A DNA stretch of 64,000 nucleotides from an uncultured Rhizobiaceae bacterium (lineage in GTDB: Bacteria > Pseudomonadota > Alphaproteobacteria > Rhizobiales > Rhizobiaceae): positions 496,001 to 560,000 of the forward strand of contig CATQIJ010000013.1 in assembly GCA_958296345.1 (NCBI GenBank). The letters are read 5' to 3'. Both the position numbers and the translations under genes were made by a program. The notes beneath the pieces are model-generated. The model ran no database searches. It worked only from the letters and a program-made list of their open reading frames with translations, and had not been told where the DNA came from. Positions within the stretch are counted from its first letter, which is position 1; the number at the start of each line of letters is the position of its first letter. Of the stretch, positions 1 through 8,630 are shown piece by piece.

Positions 1-465
1 TCTGCAGGCGGTGCTTTTAAGGGCATTGGTAATAATAATGATCCTATTCAGATTGAAGCGGATAAGCTTGAGATTATTGATAATGAAAATACTGCTCTGC
101 TGACCGGCAATGTAAGCGTTGTTCAAGGCGCAACCTTGTTGCAGGCAACGCGTATTAAAGTATTTTACGAGCGAGCAAGTGAAAAAGGTAAAACTAAAAG
201 TGGTATTCGTAAAATCGAAGCCAGCGGCAAAGTGGCTGTCCGCTCAGGCGAGAACAAAGTTTCGGCTGATAAAGCAACTATTAATATGATTTCTGAAACT
301 GTTTTAATGACAGGCAATGTTGTGGTTAGCCAAACAGGTAATGTACTTTCGGCTTGTAAGGTTACAATAAATCTAAAAACCAATGTTTCTAATGTTACGC
401 CTTGTAGTTCTAATTCTGGGAGTGAACGCGTCAAAATTTTACTGACACCTAAGAAAAGAAACTAA
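1..465 (+). CDS. lptA: LptA/OstA-like lipopolysaccharide transport periplasmic protein, 5' end outside window
   Basis: The reading frame is open from base 1 and ends with TAA at 463-465, so about 154 C-terminal codons are visible and the start lies upstream. The repeated pattern of short beta strands (IQIEADKLEI, ALLTGNVSVVQG, KIEASGKVAVRSGENKVSADKA, VLMTGNVVVSQTGNVLSA) is the OstA/LptA beta-jellyroll. In this family it forms the periplasmic bridge that carries LPS from LptBFGC to LptDE. The downstream ATPase gene lptB, followed by rpoN and hpf, is the usual alphaproteobacterial order and supports the call. The C-terminus is basic (KILLTPKKRN). No promoter can be judged because the 5' end is missing. 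Confidence 0.85.
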   Translation, partial: SAGGAFKGIGNNNDPIQIEADKLEIIDNENTALLTGNVSVVQGATLLQATRIKVFYERASEKGKTKSGIRKIEASGKVAVRSGENKVSADKATINMISETVLMTGNVVVSQTGNVLSACKVTINLKTNVSNVTPCSSNSGSERVKILLTPKKRN

Positions 466-555
466 AACGGATTTTATGCCAAAATCTCTTGGTTAAAGAA
501 AATTAACTATAATTCGTGTATTTGTAGCTAACAAAACGTTTATTGGATCATCACT

Positions 556-1452
556 TTGGGCTTTCTCAAAAACATCTCTGGCTTAGTAAAAAAGCCAAAA
601 GCCCGTAAGGTTGAATGGGCAGATATGCCTCTAGAAAATACACTTTCTACAGGCCCAGAAATACGCGTTGCCACGCCCCCGCCTATACAACAAAGTCAGC
701 AACAACCAACGCATCAACCGCAGTCTCGCGATGGCGTTTTGCTCGTTTCTGGTATTCAAAAAAGCTATAAAGGACGCAAGGTTGTAGAGAATGTAAACCT
801 TGGTGTAAGGCGCGGTGAAGCGGTTGGATTACTTGGGCCAAATGGCGCCGGCAAGACGACAAGTTTTTATATGATAACAGGTCTTGTGCAGGCGGATGCA
901 GGTAAAATAGAACTAAATGGTCATAATATAACCAAGACACCGATGTACCGCAGAGCGCGCCTTGGTATTGGCTACTTGCCTCAAGAAGCTAGTATTTTCA
1001 GAGGCTTAAGCGTTGAAAATAATATTCGTGCGGTGCTCGAAGTTGTTGAACCTAACAAAAAAGAGCGCGAACGCCAGCTTGATGCACTACTTGAAGAATT
1101 TTCAATAACACATTTGAGAAAATCGCCTTCAATCGCTCTTTCAGGCGGTGAACGTAGGCGGTGTGAAATTGCTCGCGCACTAGCAACGCGGCCTTCTTTC
1201 ATGCTTCTTGATGAGCCCTTTGCTGGGATCGATCCAATTGCAGTTGGTGACATTCAAGACCTAGTTCGACACCTCACACGACGCGGCATTGGTGTCTTAA
1301 TCACAGACCATAATGTTCGCGAAACTTTAGGGTTGATTGATAGGGCTTATATCATCCATGCGGGGAATGTTTTGACCCATGGCAGCCCAAATGAAATTGT
1401 CCAAAACCCAGATGTACGCCGACTTTACCTCGGGGAGCAATTTACTCTTTAG
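556..1452 (+). CDS. lptB: LPS export ABC transporter ATP-binding protein LptB
   Basis: This is the cytoplasmic ATPase of the LptB2FGC complex that extracts LPS from the inner membrane. The ABC domain starts near residue 61. Visible motifs are Walker A GPNGAGKT (94-101), Q-loop LPQEAS (141-146), signature LSGGE (196-200), Walker B LLDEP (217-221) and switch His252 (ITDHN). In front of the domain is a 60-residue Pro/Gln-rich extension that typical 240-residue LptB proteins lack. The only in-frame start giving the whole frame is TTG at 556 with no convincing Shine-Dalgarno site; ATG at 625 would give a shorter protein that keeps the full ABC domain. The gene lies 90 bases after lptA and before rpoN, the common alphaproteobacterial arrangement. 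Confidence 0.93.
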   Translation: MGFLKNISGLVKKPKARKVEWADMPLENTLSTGPEIRVATPPPIQQSQQQPTHQPQSRDGVLLVSGIQKSYKGRKVVENVNLGVRRGEAVGLLGPNGAGKTTSFYMITGLVQADAGKIELNGHNITKTPMYRRARLGIGYLPQEASIFRGLSVENNIRAVLEVVEPNKKERERQLDALLEEFSITHLRKSPSIALSGGERRRCEIARALATRPSFMLLDEPFAGIDPIAVGDIQDLVRHLTRRGIGVLITDHNVRETLGLIDRAYIIHAGNVLTHGSPNEIVQNPDVRRLYLGEQFTL

Positions 1453-1529
1453 GAATATGTTTGCGTTACCTTGATGCAATAAACAGGCCAATTTTAAAAA
1501 GAGCCTGTAAATCAATAGGTAGGATAACA

Positions 1530-3032
1530 ATGGCTCTTTCAGCTCGTTTACAACAGAAGCAATCACAATCACTTGTGATGACGCCTCAACTGGCGCAATC
1601 GATTAAACTTTTACAATACAGTCATCTTGAACTTGCTGAATTCATACAAAGCGAAGTTGAAAAAAACCCTCTGCTTGAGATTGATTCTAATGATAGTATT
1701 TCTGCTGATAAATTATCAGACGCCAATTCAAACCACCAAGATGATAAAATTTCTAGTGAAATGAAATTAGATGCTGGTGACAAAGCTAATGACTTAGATG
1801 CTTCTTTTGAGAATGTTTATGATGAAGGTATTGCGGGCGCAGAAAAAGCAAACTCACAGCCTGCACCAAACTCAAATACTTTATCTTCGCAAAATATCTC
1901 TTCAAATAATTCAGACCACACTGATTTTTTAGCAAGCGTCGGAGAAACGCTTAGCCTGGCTCAACATTTAAACAGCCAAATTTCACTTACCTTCGCTAAC
2001 TTAAAAGACCGCGAAATTGCAACTTATATTGCACATGGCCTAACAGAAGATGGTTATTGTCAGGAAGATTTACATGATCTTGCTATGCAAACTGGTGTCA
2101 GTTTAAGGCATGTAAAGAATGTCCTTAAAAAATTCCAAACACTTGAGCCAATAGGGATTGGTGCGCGTGATTTAAAAGAATGTCTTTGTATTCAGTTGAT
2201 AGAAAAAAATAGATTTGATCCTGCCATGGCAACGCTGCTGGATAATCTTCCATTATTAGCAAAACGTGAGTTTGAAAAACTCATGAAACTTTGCCTTGTT
2301 AGTCGCGAAGACTTTAACGACATGATTCGTGAAATTAAAGAATTAGACCCAAGACCTGCTGCAAAGTATGAACCAATTTTGGCTCAAAACATTGTTGCTG
2401 ATGTTATTATACGTCAGAAAACTGATGGTAGTTGGTCGATTGATCTTAACTCAGAAACATTACCTAAAGTTCTGGTTAATCACTCTTATCATGCGGAGCT
2501 CACCTCAGCCGTTAAAACTCCCGACGGAAAAGAATTTATCGCCGAATGTATGGGTAATGCAAGCTGGCTCACAAAAAGCCTCGACCAGCGCGCGCAAACT
2601 ATCCTTAAAGTGGCTACTGAAATTGTGAAACAGCAAGATATGTTCTTTGTGGAAGGTGTCGAACATTTGCGCCCTTTAAACCTGAAAACAGTTGCTGAAG
2701 CGATTAAAATGCACGAATCAACCATTAGCCGAGTTACATCCAATAAGTATTTAATGTGTGATCAGGGTATTTTCGAACTTAAGTTTTTCTTCTCATCTTC
2801 TATCACTTCAAGTGATGGTGACGAGGGACATGCATCTCAAAGTGTAAAACATAAAATTAAACAACTAGTTGAACTAGAAAACCCAAGAAAAGTGCTTTCT
2901 GACGATCAAATTGTTTTGCAGCTACAAGAAACAGGCATTGAAATAGCACGGCGTACTGTTGCCAAATACCGTGAAGCTATGCGTATTCCTTCTTCAGTTC
3001 AGCGCCGCCGTGAAAAGAAGCAAAGCGCTTAA
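1530..3032 (+). CDS. rpoN: RNA polymerase sigma-54 factor RpoN
   Basis: Sigma-54 directs RNA polymerase to -24/-12 promoters that need enhancer-binding ATPases, classically for nitrogen and C4-dicarboxylate genes. Region I is the Gln/Leu-rich N-terminus (ALSARLQQKQSQSLVMTPQL). An acidic low-complexity region II (about residues 50-130) follows, then the core-binding domain, an HTH (LKTVAEAIKMHESTISRVT) and the RpoN box ARRTVAKYRE at about 473-482 of 500 residues. ATG 1530 is preferred because AGGTAGG lies just upstream and family members begin at this point; an in-frame start at 1461 would add 23 non-conserved residues. It is followed by hpf as in most proteobacteria, but ptsN, the usual next gene, is absent here. 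Confidence 0.96.
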   Translation: MALSARLQQKQSQSLVMTPQLAQSIKLLQYSHLELAEFIQSEVEKNPLLEIDSNDSISADKLSDANSNHQDDKISSEMKLDAGDKANDLDASFENVYDEGIAGAEKANSQPAPNSNTLSSQNISSNNSDHTDFLASVGETLSLAQHLNSQISLTFANLKDREIATYIAHGLTEDGYCQEDLHDLAMQTGVSLRHVKNVLKKFQTLEPIGIGARDLKECLCIQLIEKNRFDPAMATLLDNLPLLAKREFEKLMKLCLVSREDFNDMIREIKELDPRPAAKYEPILAQNIVADVIIRQKTDGSWSIDLNSETLPKVLVNHSYHAELTSAVKTPDGKEFIAECMGNASWLTKSLDQRAQTILKVATEIVKQQDMFFVEGVEHLRPLNLKTVAEAIKMHESTISRVTSNKYLMCDQGIFELKFFFSSSITSSDGDEGHASQSVKHKIKQLVELENPRKVLSDDQIVLQLQETGIEIARRTVAKYREAMRIPSSVQRRREKKQSA

Positions 3033-3127
3033 ATCAAGTAAAAATATATATTTATCTTTAGGAATTGCCATACAAGCCTTCTCCGCGCTACGCTTGAGTC
3101 GTAGTAAAACAAAAGAGGAGTTGCAAA

Positions 3128-3688
3128 ATGAGCTTACAAATTTCAGGTAAACACATGAACGTTGGGGATACACTTACCGCACGCATTCAAGATCGTCTTG
3201 ATGAAGCAGTATCTAAATATTTCCCAGGCGCCTATCGAGGCCATGTAACACTTGAAAAACAAGGTAACCGTTTTGCATGTGAATGTATCATTCACCTTGA
3301 TAGCAGCGCTGATTTACAAGGCACATCTAACGAGACTGATCCAACAGTGGCATTTGAAGCTGCTGCAGATAAGATTGAAAAACGCCTAAGACGATATAAG
3401 CGCCGCCTTAAAGACCACCACGGGAATGCTGCAAGAGCTGCAAGGGCTGAAGCTGCTTACTCGATTGTTGAAGCGCCAGCAGCTGAAGAAGAAATGCCAG
3501 AAGAATATAACCCTGTCATTATTGCAGAATCACTCACCAGCATTGAAACGCAAAGCGTTGCTGAGGCTGTAATGAAGCTTGATCTGATTGATACGCCAGT
3601 TGTGGTTTTTAGTAATGCAGGTAGCGGCAAAACTAACGTTGTTTACCGCCGTGAGGATGGCAATATTGGCTGGGTAGACCCAGCTTAA
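3128..3688 (+). CDS. hpf: Ribosome hibernation-promoting factor, long form (HPF/RaiA)
   Basis: HPF binds the 30S decoding centre in starved cells, and long forms dimerise 70S ribosomes into 100S particles. The protein has 186 residues. The N-terminal S30AE domain (SLQISGKHMNVGDTLTARIQ to about residue 100, with the basic RLRRYKRRLK helix) is joined by an acidic linker to the C-terminal dimerisation domain (about 130-186, ending NAGSGKTNVVYRREDGNIGW). The start ATG is preceded by GAGGAG seven bases upstream. The gene lies 95 bases after rpoN, as in many proteobacteria. Its last four bases overlap the 3' end of the convergent DUF1150 gene. Confidence 0.95.
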   Translation: MSLQISGKHMNVGDTLTARIQDRLDEAVSKYFPGAYRGHVTLEKQGNRFACECIIHLDSSADLQGTSNETDPTVAFEAAADKIEKRLRRYKRRLKDHHGNAARAARAEAAYSIVEAPAAEEEMPEEYNPVIIAESLTSIETQSVAEAVMKLDLIDTPVVVFSNAGSGKTNVVYRREDGNIGWVDPA

Positions 3689-3951
3689 TTAGGTAATACA
3701 GGCTTTAGATTATTATAAAAAGCAGATGATGCAATATCAACGCGCTCGCTGGCTAACATCAGGGGCGCGCCATCTGCACCAAATAATGCCCAGTAAGTTT
3801 GACCTTGTTCAAGATCAGGCGTTTCTGGAAAAGAGGCTTTTATCTCTTCAACTGTCATTTCACGCATATAAGCAATGACATCAGACCCCATCTGAGCAAG
3901 TTTTTCTGTATTTTCTGCTGTTAGATTATTTAATTCTACATCGTGATACAT
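3685..3951 (-). CDS. DUF1150 family protein
   Basis: This is a small acidic 88-residue protein of the alphaproteobacterial DUF1150 family. The recognisable core is DVIAYMREMTVEEIKASFP followed by YWALFGADGAPLMLAS. There is no signal peptide or membrane segment. It lies 13 bases downstream of the small heat-shock gene and is probably co-transcribed with it, the pairing seen in many Hyphomicrobiales, so a role linked to stress or small-Hsp function is plausible but not demonstrated. The 3' end overlaps hpf by four bases. Confidence 0.85.
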   Translation of the reverse strand: MYHDVELNNLTAENTEKLAQMGSDVIAYMREMTVEEIKASFPETPDLEQGQTYWALFGADGAPLMLASERVDIASSAFYNNLKPVLPN

Positions 3952-3964
3952 AACACTGCTCCTT

Positions 3965-4399
3965 TTAAGTTGAGCTTGAGTTGATCGAAACTTTGCGAAT
4001 AATCCGTTCTGGTTGAATTCTAATTAGGTCTATTTCTAAAAGACCGCTTTCTAAGTTAGCGCCACTAACCTCTATGCCTTCTGCTAAAACAAAAGCACGT
4101 TGAAACTGGCGGGTTGCAATGCCTCGATGCAGAAATACACGTTCCTGATCATCAACTTGTTTTCCAGAAATCGTCAGTTGATTTTCTTCAATGCTGATAT
4201 CAAGCTCATCTTCTTTAAATCCTGCAACTGCAAGTGTAATGCGAAGAAGGTCGCCCTTTTCTCCCGGCTGGGTTTGCAGACGCTCAATATTATAGGGTGG
4301 ATAGCCGTCATTTGCACTTTTTGTAGCGCGCGCTAAAACCCGTTCTAATTCATCAAAACCCAACAATAGGGGGCTTGAAAAGCCTGCAATACGTGACAT
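3965..4399 (-). CDS. Hsp20/alpha-crystallin small heat-shock protein
   Basis: This is an ATP-independent holdase of the IbpA/HspA class. The alpha-crystallin domain spans about residues 33-125: PPYNIERL opens it, ITLAVAGFKEDELDISIEENQLTI is the beta-sandwich core, and FLHRGIATRQFQRAFVLAEGIEV ends in the conserved A-x-L-type region. The C-terminal tail is short, with an I-R-K-V-S-I ending. Start choice: ATG 4399 (MSRIAGF) is preferred over ATG 4411 because family members begin this way and because the predicted heat-shock promoter would place transcription start only about 9 bases before 4411. It forms a two-gene unit with DUF1150. I see no ROSE-type thermometer leader, since the predicted leader is too short. 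Confidence 0.93.
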   Translation of the reverse strand: MSRIAGFSSPLLLGFDELERVLARATKSANDGYPPYNIERLQTQPGEKGDLLRITLAVAGFKEDELDISIEENQLTISGKQVDDQERVFLHRGIATRQFQRAFVLAEGIEVSGANLESGLLEIDLIRIQPERIIRKVSINSSST

Positions 4400-4426
4400 G
4401 CGTTTTTCCATTCTTGTTACAGAATG

Positions 4427-4456
4427 TATATGGGTATTCTAGACATGGGGTTCAAT
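4427..4456 (-). promoter_or_regulatory. Predicted sigma-32 (RpoH) promoter of hsp20
   Basis: Read on the minus strand, ATTG is followed after 18 bases by CCCATAT. This fits the alphaproteobacterial RpoH pattern CTTG-N17/18-CYTATNT with one mismatch in each box. Transcription would begin near 4420, leaving about 20 bases of leader before ATG 4399. Inference from consensus matching only. Confidence 0.55.
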
Positions 4457-4484
4457 GTTAAGCAATATTTGACTTATGGAAACT

Positions 4485-4509
4485 CATTATTTCCAAAATA
4501 GAAATAATG
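4485..4509. repeat. Perfect 9-bp inverted repeat between hsp20 and glcB
   Basis: CATTATTTC, a seven-base spacer, then GAAATAATG. It lies about 20 bases upstream of a TTGACA -35 box for glcB and about 30 bases upstream of the hsp20 promoter. It could be an operator for a dimeric regulator or simply an AT-rich palindrome; no factor can be named. Confidence 0.5.
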
Positions 4510-4527
4510 TTTCTTATTTATTCCAAA

Positions 4528-4555
4528 TTGACAATGCGATTGGTTTTGATAGCAA
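4528..4555 (+). promoter_or_regulatory. Candidate housekeeping promoter of glcB
   Basis: A perfect TTGACA -35 hexamer at 4528-4533 is followed after 16 bases by TAGCAA, a weak -10 match, 33 bases before the glcB start. Alphaproteobacterial sigma-70 promoters commonly keep the -35 better than the -10. Confidence 0.35.
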
Positions 4556-4588
4556 AAGGCTGAATTATTTTAACTTCTGGAGAATTTT

Positions 4589-6757
4589 ATGTCTGAACGC
4601 ATTAACGTAGGTGGCCTAGATGTCGATAGTGGGCTTTTTGCCTTTGTAAATGAACAAGCTTTACCAGGCACCGGCATACCTCAAGATAAGTTTTGGGCTG
4701 ATCTGGAAGCACTTATCGTTGACCTTGCGCCTACCAATAAAGCACTACTTCAAAAACGTGATGATCTCCAAGTTAAAATGGATGACTATTACAAAGCTAA
4801 TAGTACTGACTATAATCTTGAAGATTACAAAAAGTTCCTAACGGATATTGGCTATCTTGTTCCTGAAGGCGGTAAGTTTGCGGTTGATACATCTAATGTA
4901 GACCCTGAGATTGCAATGGTTGCTGGCCCGCAATTGGTTGTACCTATTATGAATGCCCGCTATGCCTTGAACGCTGCTAATGCACGTTGGGGTTCACTTT
5001 ATGATGCACTTTATGGAACGGATGCTATCTCTGATGAGGGCGGCGCAGAAAAAGGAAAAGCTTATAATCCAGCTCGCGGTAACAAAGTTATTGCATGGGC
5101 ACGCGACTTCTTAAATAAATCTGTAGCTTTAGATGGCTCTTGGGCAGACGCCACTAACCTTGAAATCGTAGACGGCGAATTACACGTCACGCTGGAAGGT
5201 GGCAAAACTGTTGGCCTGTCTAATCCTGCTCAATTTGTAGGTTACCAAGGCGATGCGGCAAAACCTACATCTGTTCTTGTAAAACGTAATGGTTTACACG
5301 CAGATATCATCATCAATCCTGACCACCCAATTGGTTCAACAGATAAAGCTGGCATTGCTGATGTCGTGCTTGAATCCGCGCTTACAACAATCTGTGACTG
5401 TGAAGATTCGGTTGCTGCAGTAGATGGTGAAGATAAAGTTCTGGCGTATCAAAACTGGCTTGGCCTTATGAAAGGTGACCTTTCAGAGAGCTTTGATAAA
5501 GGCGGTACAACAATCACACGTAAGCTGAATTCTGACCGCGAATACACTGATGGAAACGGTAAAGATGTAACGCTTACTGGCCGCTCACTTCTTCTTGTTC
5601 GTAACGTTGGCCATTTGATGACTAACCCTGCTATAATATTTGATGGCGGCAAAGAAGTCCCTGAAGGTATTATGGACTGCATGATGACTGCAATGATTGC
5701 ATTGCATGACTTAGGTGAAAACGGCCGCAATGGTAATTCACGCGAAGGTTCGATGTATATTGTGAAACCTAAAATGCATGGCCCAGAAGAAGTCGCTTTT
5801 GCGGTTGAGTTGTTTGGCCGTGTTGAACAAGCTTTAGATATGAATCCAAATACTTTAAAAATAGGTATCATGGATGAAGAACGCCGCACGACTGTTAATC
5901 TGAAAGAATGTATTCGCGCTGCAAAAGAGCGCGTTGTTTTCATCAACACTGGCTTCCTTGACCGTACTGGCGATGAAATTCACACATCCATGCTTGCTGG
6001 CCCTATGCTTCGCAAAGCAGATATGAAGGGTGCTGCATGGATTTCATCTTATGAAGATTGGAATGTTGATATCGGACTTGAGTGCGGTCTTTCAGGACAT
6101 GCACAAATCGGTAAAGGCATGTGGGCAATGCCTGATCTTATGGCTGATATGCTAGAGCAGAAAATTGGCCATCCAAAAGCTGGCGCAAATTGTGCTTGGG
6201 TTCCGTCACCAACAGCCGCGACTCTTCACGCCACACATTATCATCAAGTAAACGTTGCAGAAGAGCAATCTAAAATCTCAAGCCGAGGCCGTGCCAATAT
6301 CGACGATATTCTAACAATCCCAGTTGCAATTCGCCCAAACTGGTCACCTGAAGATATTCAAAACGAGCTTGATAATAACGCTCAAGGTATTCTTGGCTAC
6401 ATGGTTCGCTGGGTTGAGCATGGTGTTGGGTGTTCTAAAGTTCCAGATATCAATGACGTTGGATTGATGGAAGACCGTGCAACATTGCGTATTTCAACAC
6501 AACATATTGCAAACTGGTTGAAGCATGAAGTCACAAACAAAGAGCAAGTCATGGAAACGCTTAAACGCATGGCTGGCGTTGTAGATGGTCAAAATGCAGG
6601 CGACGCGGAATATCGTAATATGTCACCTGGCTTTGATAACTCAGTTGCATTCCAAGCAGCCTGTGAATTGGTCTTTGAAGGTGACATACAGCCTTCTGGC
6701 TACACAGAGCCAGTGCTTCACCGTAAACGTTTAGAATTTAAAGCTGCAAATTCGTAA
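4589..6757 (+). CDS. glcB: Malate synthase G
   Basis: Condenses glyoxylate with acetyl-CoA to malate, the second step of the glyoxylate bypass and the entry point for glycolate-derived carbon. The length, 722 residues, is typical of the monomeric G isoform. Arg338 in [10 protein letters not shown] aligns with the catalytic Arg338 of E. coli malate synthase G. The C-terminal Cys615 and Asp629 ([10 protein letters not shown]) correspond to E. coli Cys617 and the base Asp631. The acid-binding segment [14 protein letters not shown] is also present. The start follows CTGGAGAATTTT. No isocitrate lyase or glycolate oxidase gene is nearby, so it stands alone here. A strong bidirectional terminator follows. 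Confidence 0.97.
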   Translation: MSERINVGGLDVDSGLFAFVNEQALPGTGIPQDKFWADLEALIVDLAPTNKALLQKRDDLQVKMDDYYKANSTDYNLEDYKKFLTDIGYLVPEGGKFAVDTSNVDPEIAMVAGPQLVVPIMNARYALNAANARWGSLYDALYGTDAISDEGGAEKGKAYNPARGNKVIAWARDFLNKSVALDGSWADATNLEIVDGELHVTLEGGKTVGLSNPAQFVGYQGDAAKPTSVLVKRNGLHADIIINPDHPIGSTDKAGIADVVLESALTTICDCEDSVAAVDGEDKVLAYQNWLGLMKGDLSESFDKGGTTITRKLNSDREYTDGNGKDVTLTGRSLLLVRNVGHLMTNPAIIFDGGKEVPEGIMDCMMTAMIALHDLGENGRNGNSREGSMYIVKPKMHGPEEVAFAVELFGRVEQALDMNPNTLKIGIMDEERRTTVNLKECIRAAKERVVFINTGFLDRTGDEIHTSMLAGPMLRKADMKGAAWISSYEDWNVDIGLECGLSGHAQIGKGMWAMPDLMADMLEQKIGHPKAGANCAWVPSPTAATLHATHYHQVNVAEEQSKISSRGRANIDDILTIPVAIRPNWSPEDIQNELDNNAQGILGYMVRWVEHGVGCSKVPDINDVGLMEDRATLRISTQHIANWLKHEVTNKEQVMETLKRMAGVVDGQNAGDAEYRNMSPGFDNSVAFQAACELVFEGDIQPSGYTEPVLHRKRLEFKAANS

Positions 6758-6780
6758 TCTTTAAAAGATTATAAGACACA

Positions 6781-6810
6781 AAAAACCCCGCCTATTGAGC
6801 GGGGTTTTTT
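6781..6810. terminator. Bidirectional Rho-independent terminator
   Basis: AAAAACCCCGC, a short loop, then GCGGGGTTTTT: a GC-rich stem flanked by A and T tracts so that it works on both strands. It sits between convergent glcB and the L,D-transpeptidase gene. Confidence 0.93.
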
Positions 6811-6832
6811 AATGCTGCAAATTCAAAGTAAA

Positions 6833-7459
6833 TTAAGTTTGTTTAACAACTACTTTAGCGCCCGGCTTAACGCGGGCATGAAGGTCGATGATATCTTGGT
6901 TCATCAATCGGATACAGCCTGATGAAACTGCCTTACCAATTGACCACCATTCTGGCGTACCATGTAAGCGATAAAGTGTGTCACGACCACCTTTTGTAAG
7001 ATAAAGCGCACGAGGCCCAAGTGGATTACTTAAACCTGGCGGCATACCTTTGCGCCATTTTGCTAAATTTGGTCTACGCTGAATCATACGTGAAGGAGGT
7101 GTCCATGTTGGCCACTCTTTTTTCCAGCCAATTCTAGCGTTACCTGACCAAGCAAAACCTTGTTTGCCAACGCCAACACCATAACGAACTGCTTTACCGC
7201 CTGATTGAACCAGATATAAGTGGCGAGCTGGAACATCTACAATAATTGTGCCAACGCGTTCTTTGGTTTTATAATCAACAATTTGGCGAAGAAATTCTTT
7301 ATCTACTTTTTTAAGCGGAATCGCTGGAAGTTTATAACCACCGTCTATGCGTGATGCGTAATCTGATCTAAATTCTCTAGTTGGATCTTTAGAAATAGAT
7401 GAGCAACTTGCCAAAGCCACGGTTGATAGAAGTGATAAGGTGAATGCGCGTCTGTTCAT
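6833..7459 (-). CDS. L,D-transpeptidase (YkuD), predicted lipoprotein
   Basis: Periplasmic enzyme that forms 3-3 peptidoglycan cross-links or attaches proteins to peptidoglycan. The YkuD domain covers about residues 69-207, with the catalytic motif HG (166-167) and SSGCIRL (179-185), nucleophile Cys182. The N-terminus begins MNRRAF, carries a hydrophobic stretch and ends in a lipobox LASC with Cys19, so the mature protein should be lipid-anchored. The double arginine at 3-4 also hints at Tat export, without the full consensus. It is monocistronic, between the glcB terminator and the divergent mmcB. Confidence 0.93.
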   Translation of the reverse strand: MNRRAFTLSLLSTVALASCSSISKDPTREFRSDYASRIDGGYKLPAIPLKKVDKEFLRQIVDYKTKERVGTIIVDVPARHLYLVQSGGKAVRYGVGVGKQGFAWSGNARIGWKKEWPTWTPPSRMIQRRPNLAKWRKGMPPGLSNPLGPRALYLTKGGRDTLYRLHGTPEWWSIGKAVSSGCIRLMNQDIIDLHARVKPGAKVVVKQT

Positions 7460-7626
7460 TTGTTTTGCCTCGATTGATCACCTTGCCTTAGTATTTGGGG
7501 CGACAGGATAATTCTAGTAAACTTAATTCTACAAAGTTTCATGATTCGCAACGCAAATATTAAGACTTTGCCATGTCACTCACGAATTGTTGCAATCAGG
7601 CAACATCACTAAAAGGCAAAATTTAT

Positions 7627-7986
7627 ATGCCAATCATATCACCACACCAAAATGAAGAAGGTTTTGATGGTCGTCAATCAGAAATGGCAATGATCATTCG
7701 CCGTGGAATTATGAGAGGTTTAAAGCAAAGCGACTTAGCTTTCTTACCCGAGCTTACACTGTCTAGTGGCAGACGAGCTGACTTAATCGCTCTTAATCGT
7801 AAGGGCGAAATCATAATATTTGAAATAAAATCTTCAATTGCAGACTTTCAGGCAGATTCAAAATGGCATGAATATAAAGACTATTGTGATAAGTTCTATT
7901 TTGCCACACATCCTGATGTGCCTATGGAAATATTTCCAGAAACTGAAGGCTTTATCTATGCAGAAGACTATCTGAATGAAGAATAG
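7627..7986 (+). CDS. mmcB: MmcB-family DNA-repair nuclease-like protein, C-terminally short
   Basis: MmcB proteins are PD-(D/E)XK-like proteins tied to mitomycin-C/SOS repair in Caulobacter. Visible are DGRQSEMAMIIRRGI, LTLSSGRRADLIAL and IIIFEIKSSIADFQADSKWHEY, where the acidic and Lys residues of the nuclease-like core are intact. The frame stops right after GFIYAEDY with LNEE, giving 119 residues from ATG 7627, whereas homologues I know continue about 30-40 residues with an R-x-A-P-E-H-R type tail. The next gene's 3' end is only 3-4 bases away, so there is no room for the missing tail. ATG 7573 is in frame but would add 18 atypical residues. Confidence 0.8.
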   Translation: MPIISPHQNEEGFDGRQSEMAMIIRRGIMRGLKQSDLAFLPELTLSSGRRADLIALNRKGEIIIFEIKSSIADFQADSKWHEYKDYCDKFYFATHPDVPMEIFPETEGFIYAEDYLNEE

Positions 7987-8029
7987 TGTTTAACGAGGGG
8001 CGCGTTTTGCCAAAATTCGCTGCAAAGTT

Positions 8030-8551
8030 CTACGATGCATGTTTAAAACGCCTAGCAGTTTCAGAAACATTGCGATCACAAAGTTCATACACACGCTGAA
8101 TATGCTCCCAACGAACGCGATCTGCAGACATTGGATTTTCTGGCGGATCAGCTTTATCTAAAGGCTTGCGCATCAATGCAGTATAGACATCATCTGCATC
8201 AGCTGGTTTTGCCAAGTAATCAATTGCACCCATTTTTACAGCTGTAACCGCAGTAGCTATATTGCCATACCCTGTAAGAATAATTGCCTTACAATTAGGC
8301 TTTAAATTACGAATGCCTTCGATAACATCCAAACCGTTCCCATCATTTAGTCGCATGTCAACAACGGCAAAGTCAGGGGCGTTAATTTTTATCTTTGCCA
8401 TTCCTTCGCTAACACTTTCAGCCGTTTCAACAGCAAAGCCACGGCTTTCCATTGCGCGTGATAAACGTTGTAAAAAAGGCCGATCATCATCAACGATCAA
8501 TAGGTTATTATTTTCCCCGATAGCTTCTTGAAGTTCGTCTTGGCCTGTCAT
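8030..8551 (-). CDS. actR: Redox response regulator ActR/RegA, frameshifted at its C-terminus
   Basis: Partner of ActS/RegB, controlling redox- and acid-responsive genes. The receiver domain has DDD (21-23), phospho-acceptor Asp65 (VVDMRLNDG), Thr93 and Lys115. A Pro-rich hinge leads to the Fis-type HTH (VYELCDRNVSETARR). As read, the frame ends RRFKHAS. If one T is removed from the coding-strand run TTTTAAAC at 8042-8048, the frame continues as RRLNMHRRTLQRILAKRAPR and stops at 7990. That is the family's expected recognition helix and ending. The intact gene would thus span 7990-8551; as sequenced the DNA-binding helix is lost. See findings. Confidence 0.88.
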   Translation of the reverse strand: MTGQDELQEAIGENNNLLIVDDDRPFLQRLSRAMESRGFAVETAESVSEGMAKIKINAPDFAVVDMRLNDGNGLDVIEGIRNLKPNCKAIILTGYGNIATAVTAVKMGAIDYLAKPADADDVYTALMRKPLDKADPPENPMSADRVRWEHIQRVYELCDRNVSETARRFKHAS

Positions 8552-8630
8552 CTCAAACTCTTCTTGGTAAATTTAACTATTATGTGGGTTACTATGAGTA
8601 ATTTGTCAAAGGTAACGACTAGTATAATTA

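Noticed and set aside
1483..1508. ACAGGC/GCCTGT hairpin between lptB and rpoN as terminator
   Set aside because: Stem of only six bases and no following T run; read-through into rpoN is more likely.
4400..4430. ROSE-type RNA thermometer ahead of hsp20
   Set aside because: The predicted transcription start leaves only about 20 bases of leader and no G-rich anti-Shine-Dalgarno hairpin is visible.
8042..8049. TTTTAAAC in actR as a classical -1 slippery heptamer (T TTA AAC)
   Set aside because: The incoming frame reads TTT AAA; reaching the correct ending needs a +1 shift, the wrong direction for that signal, and no downstream structure was evident.
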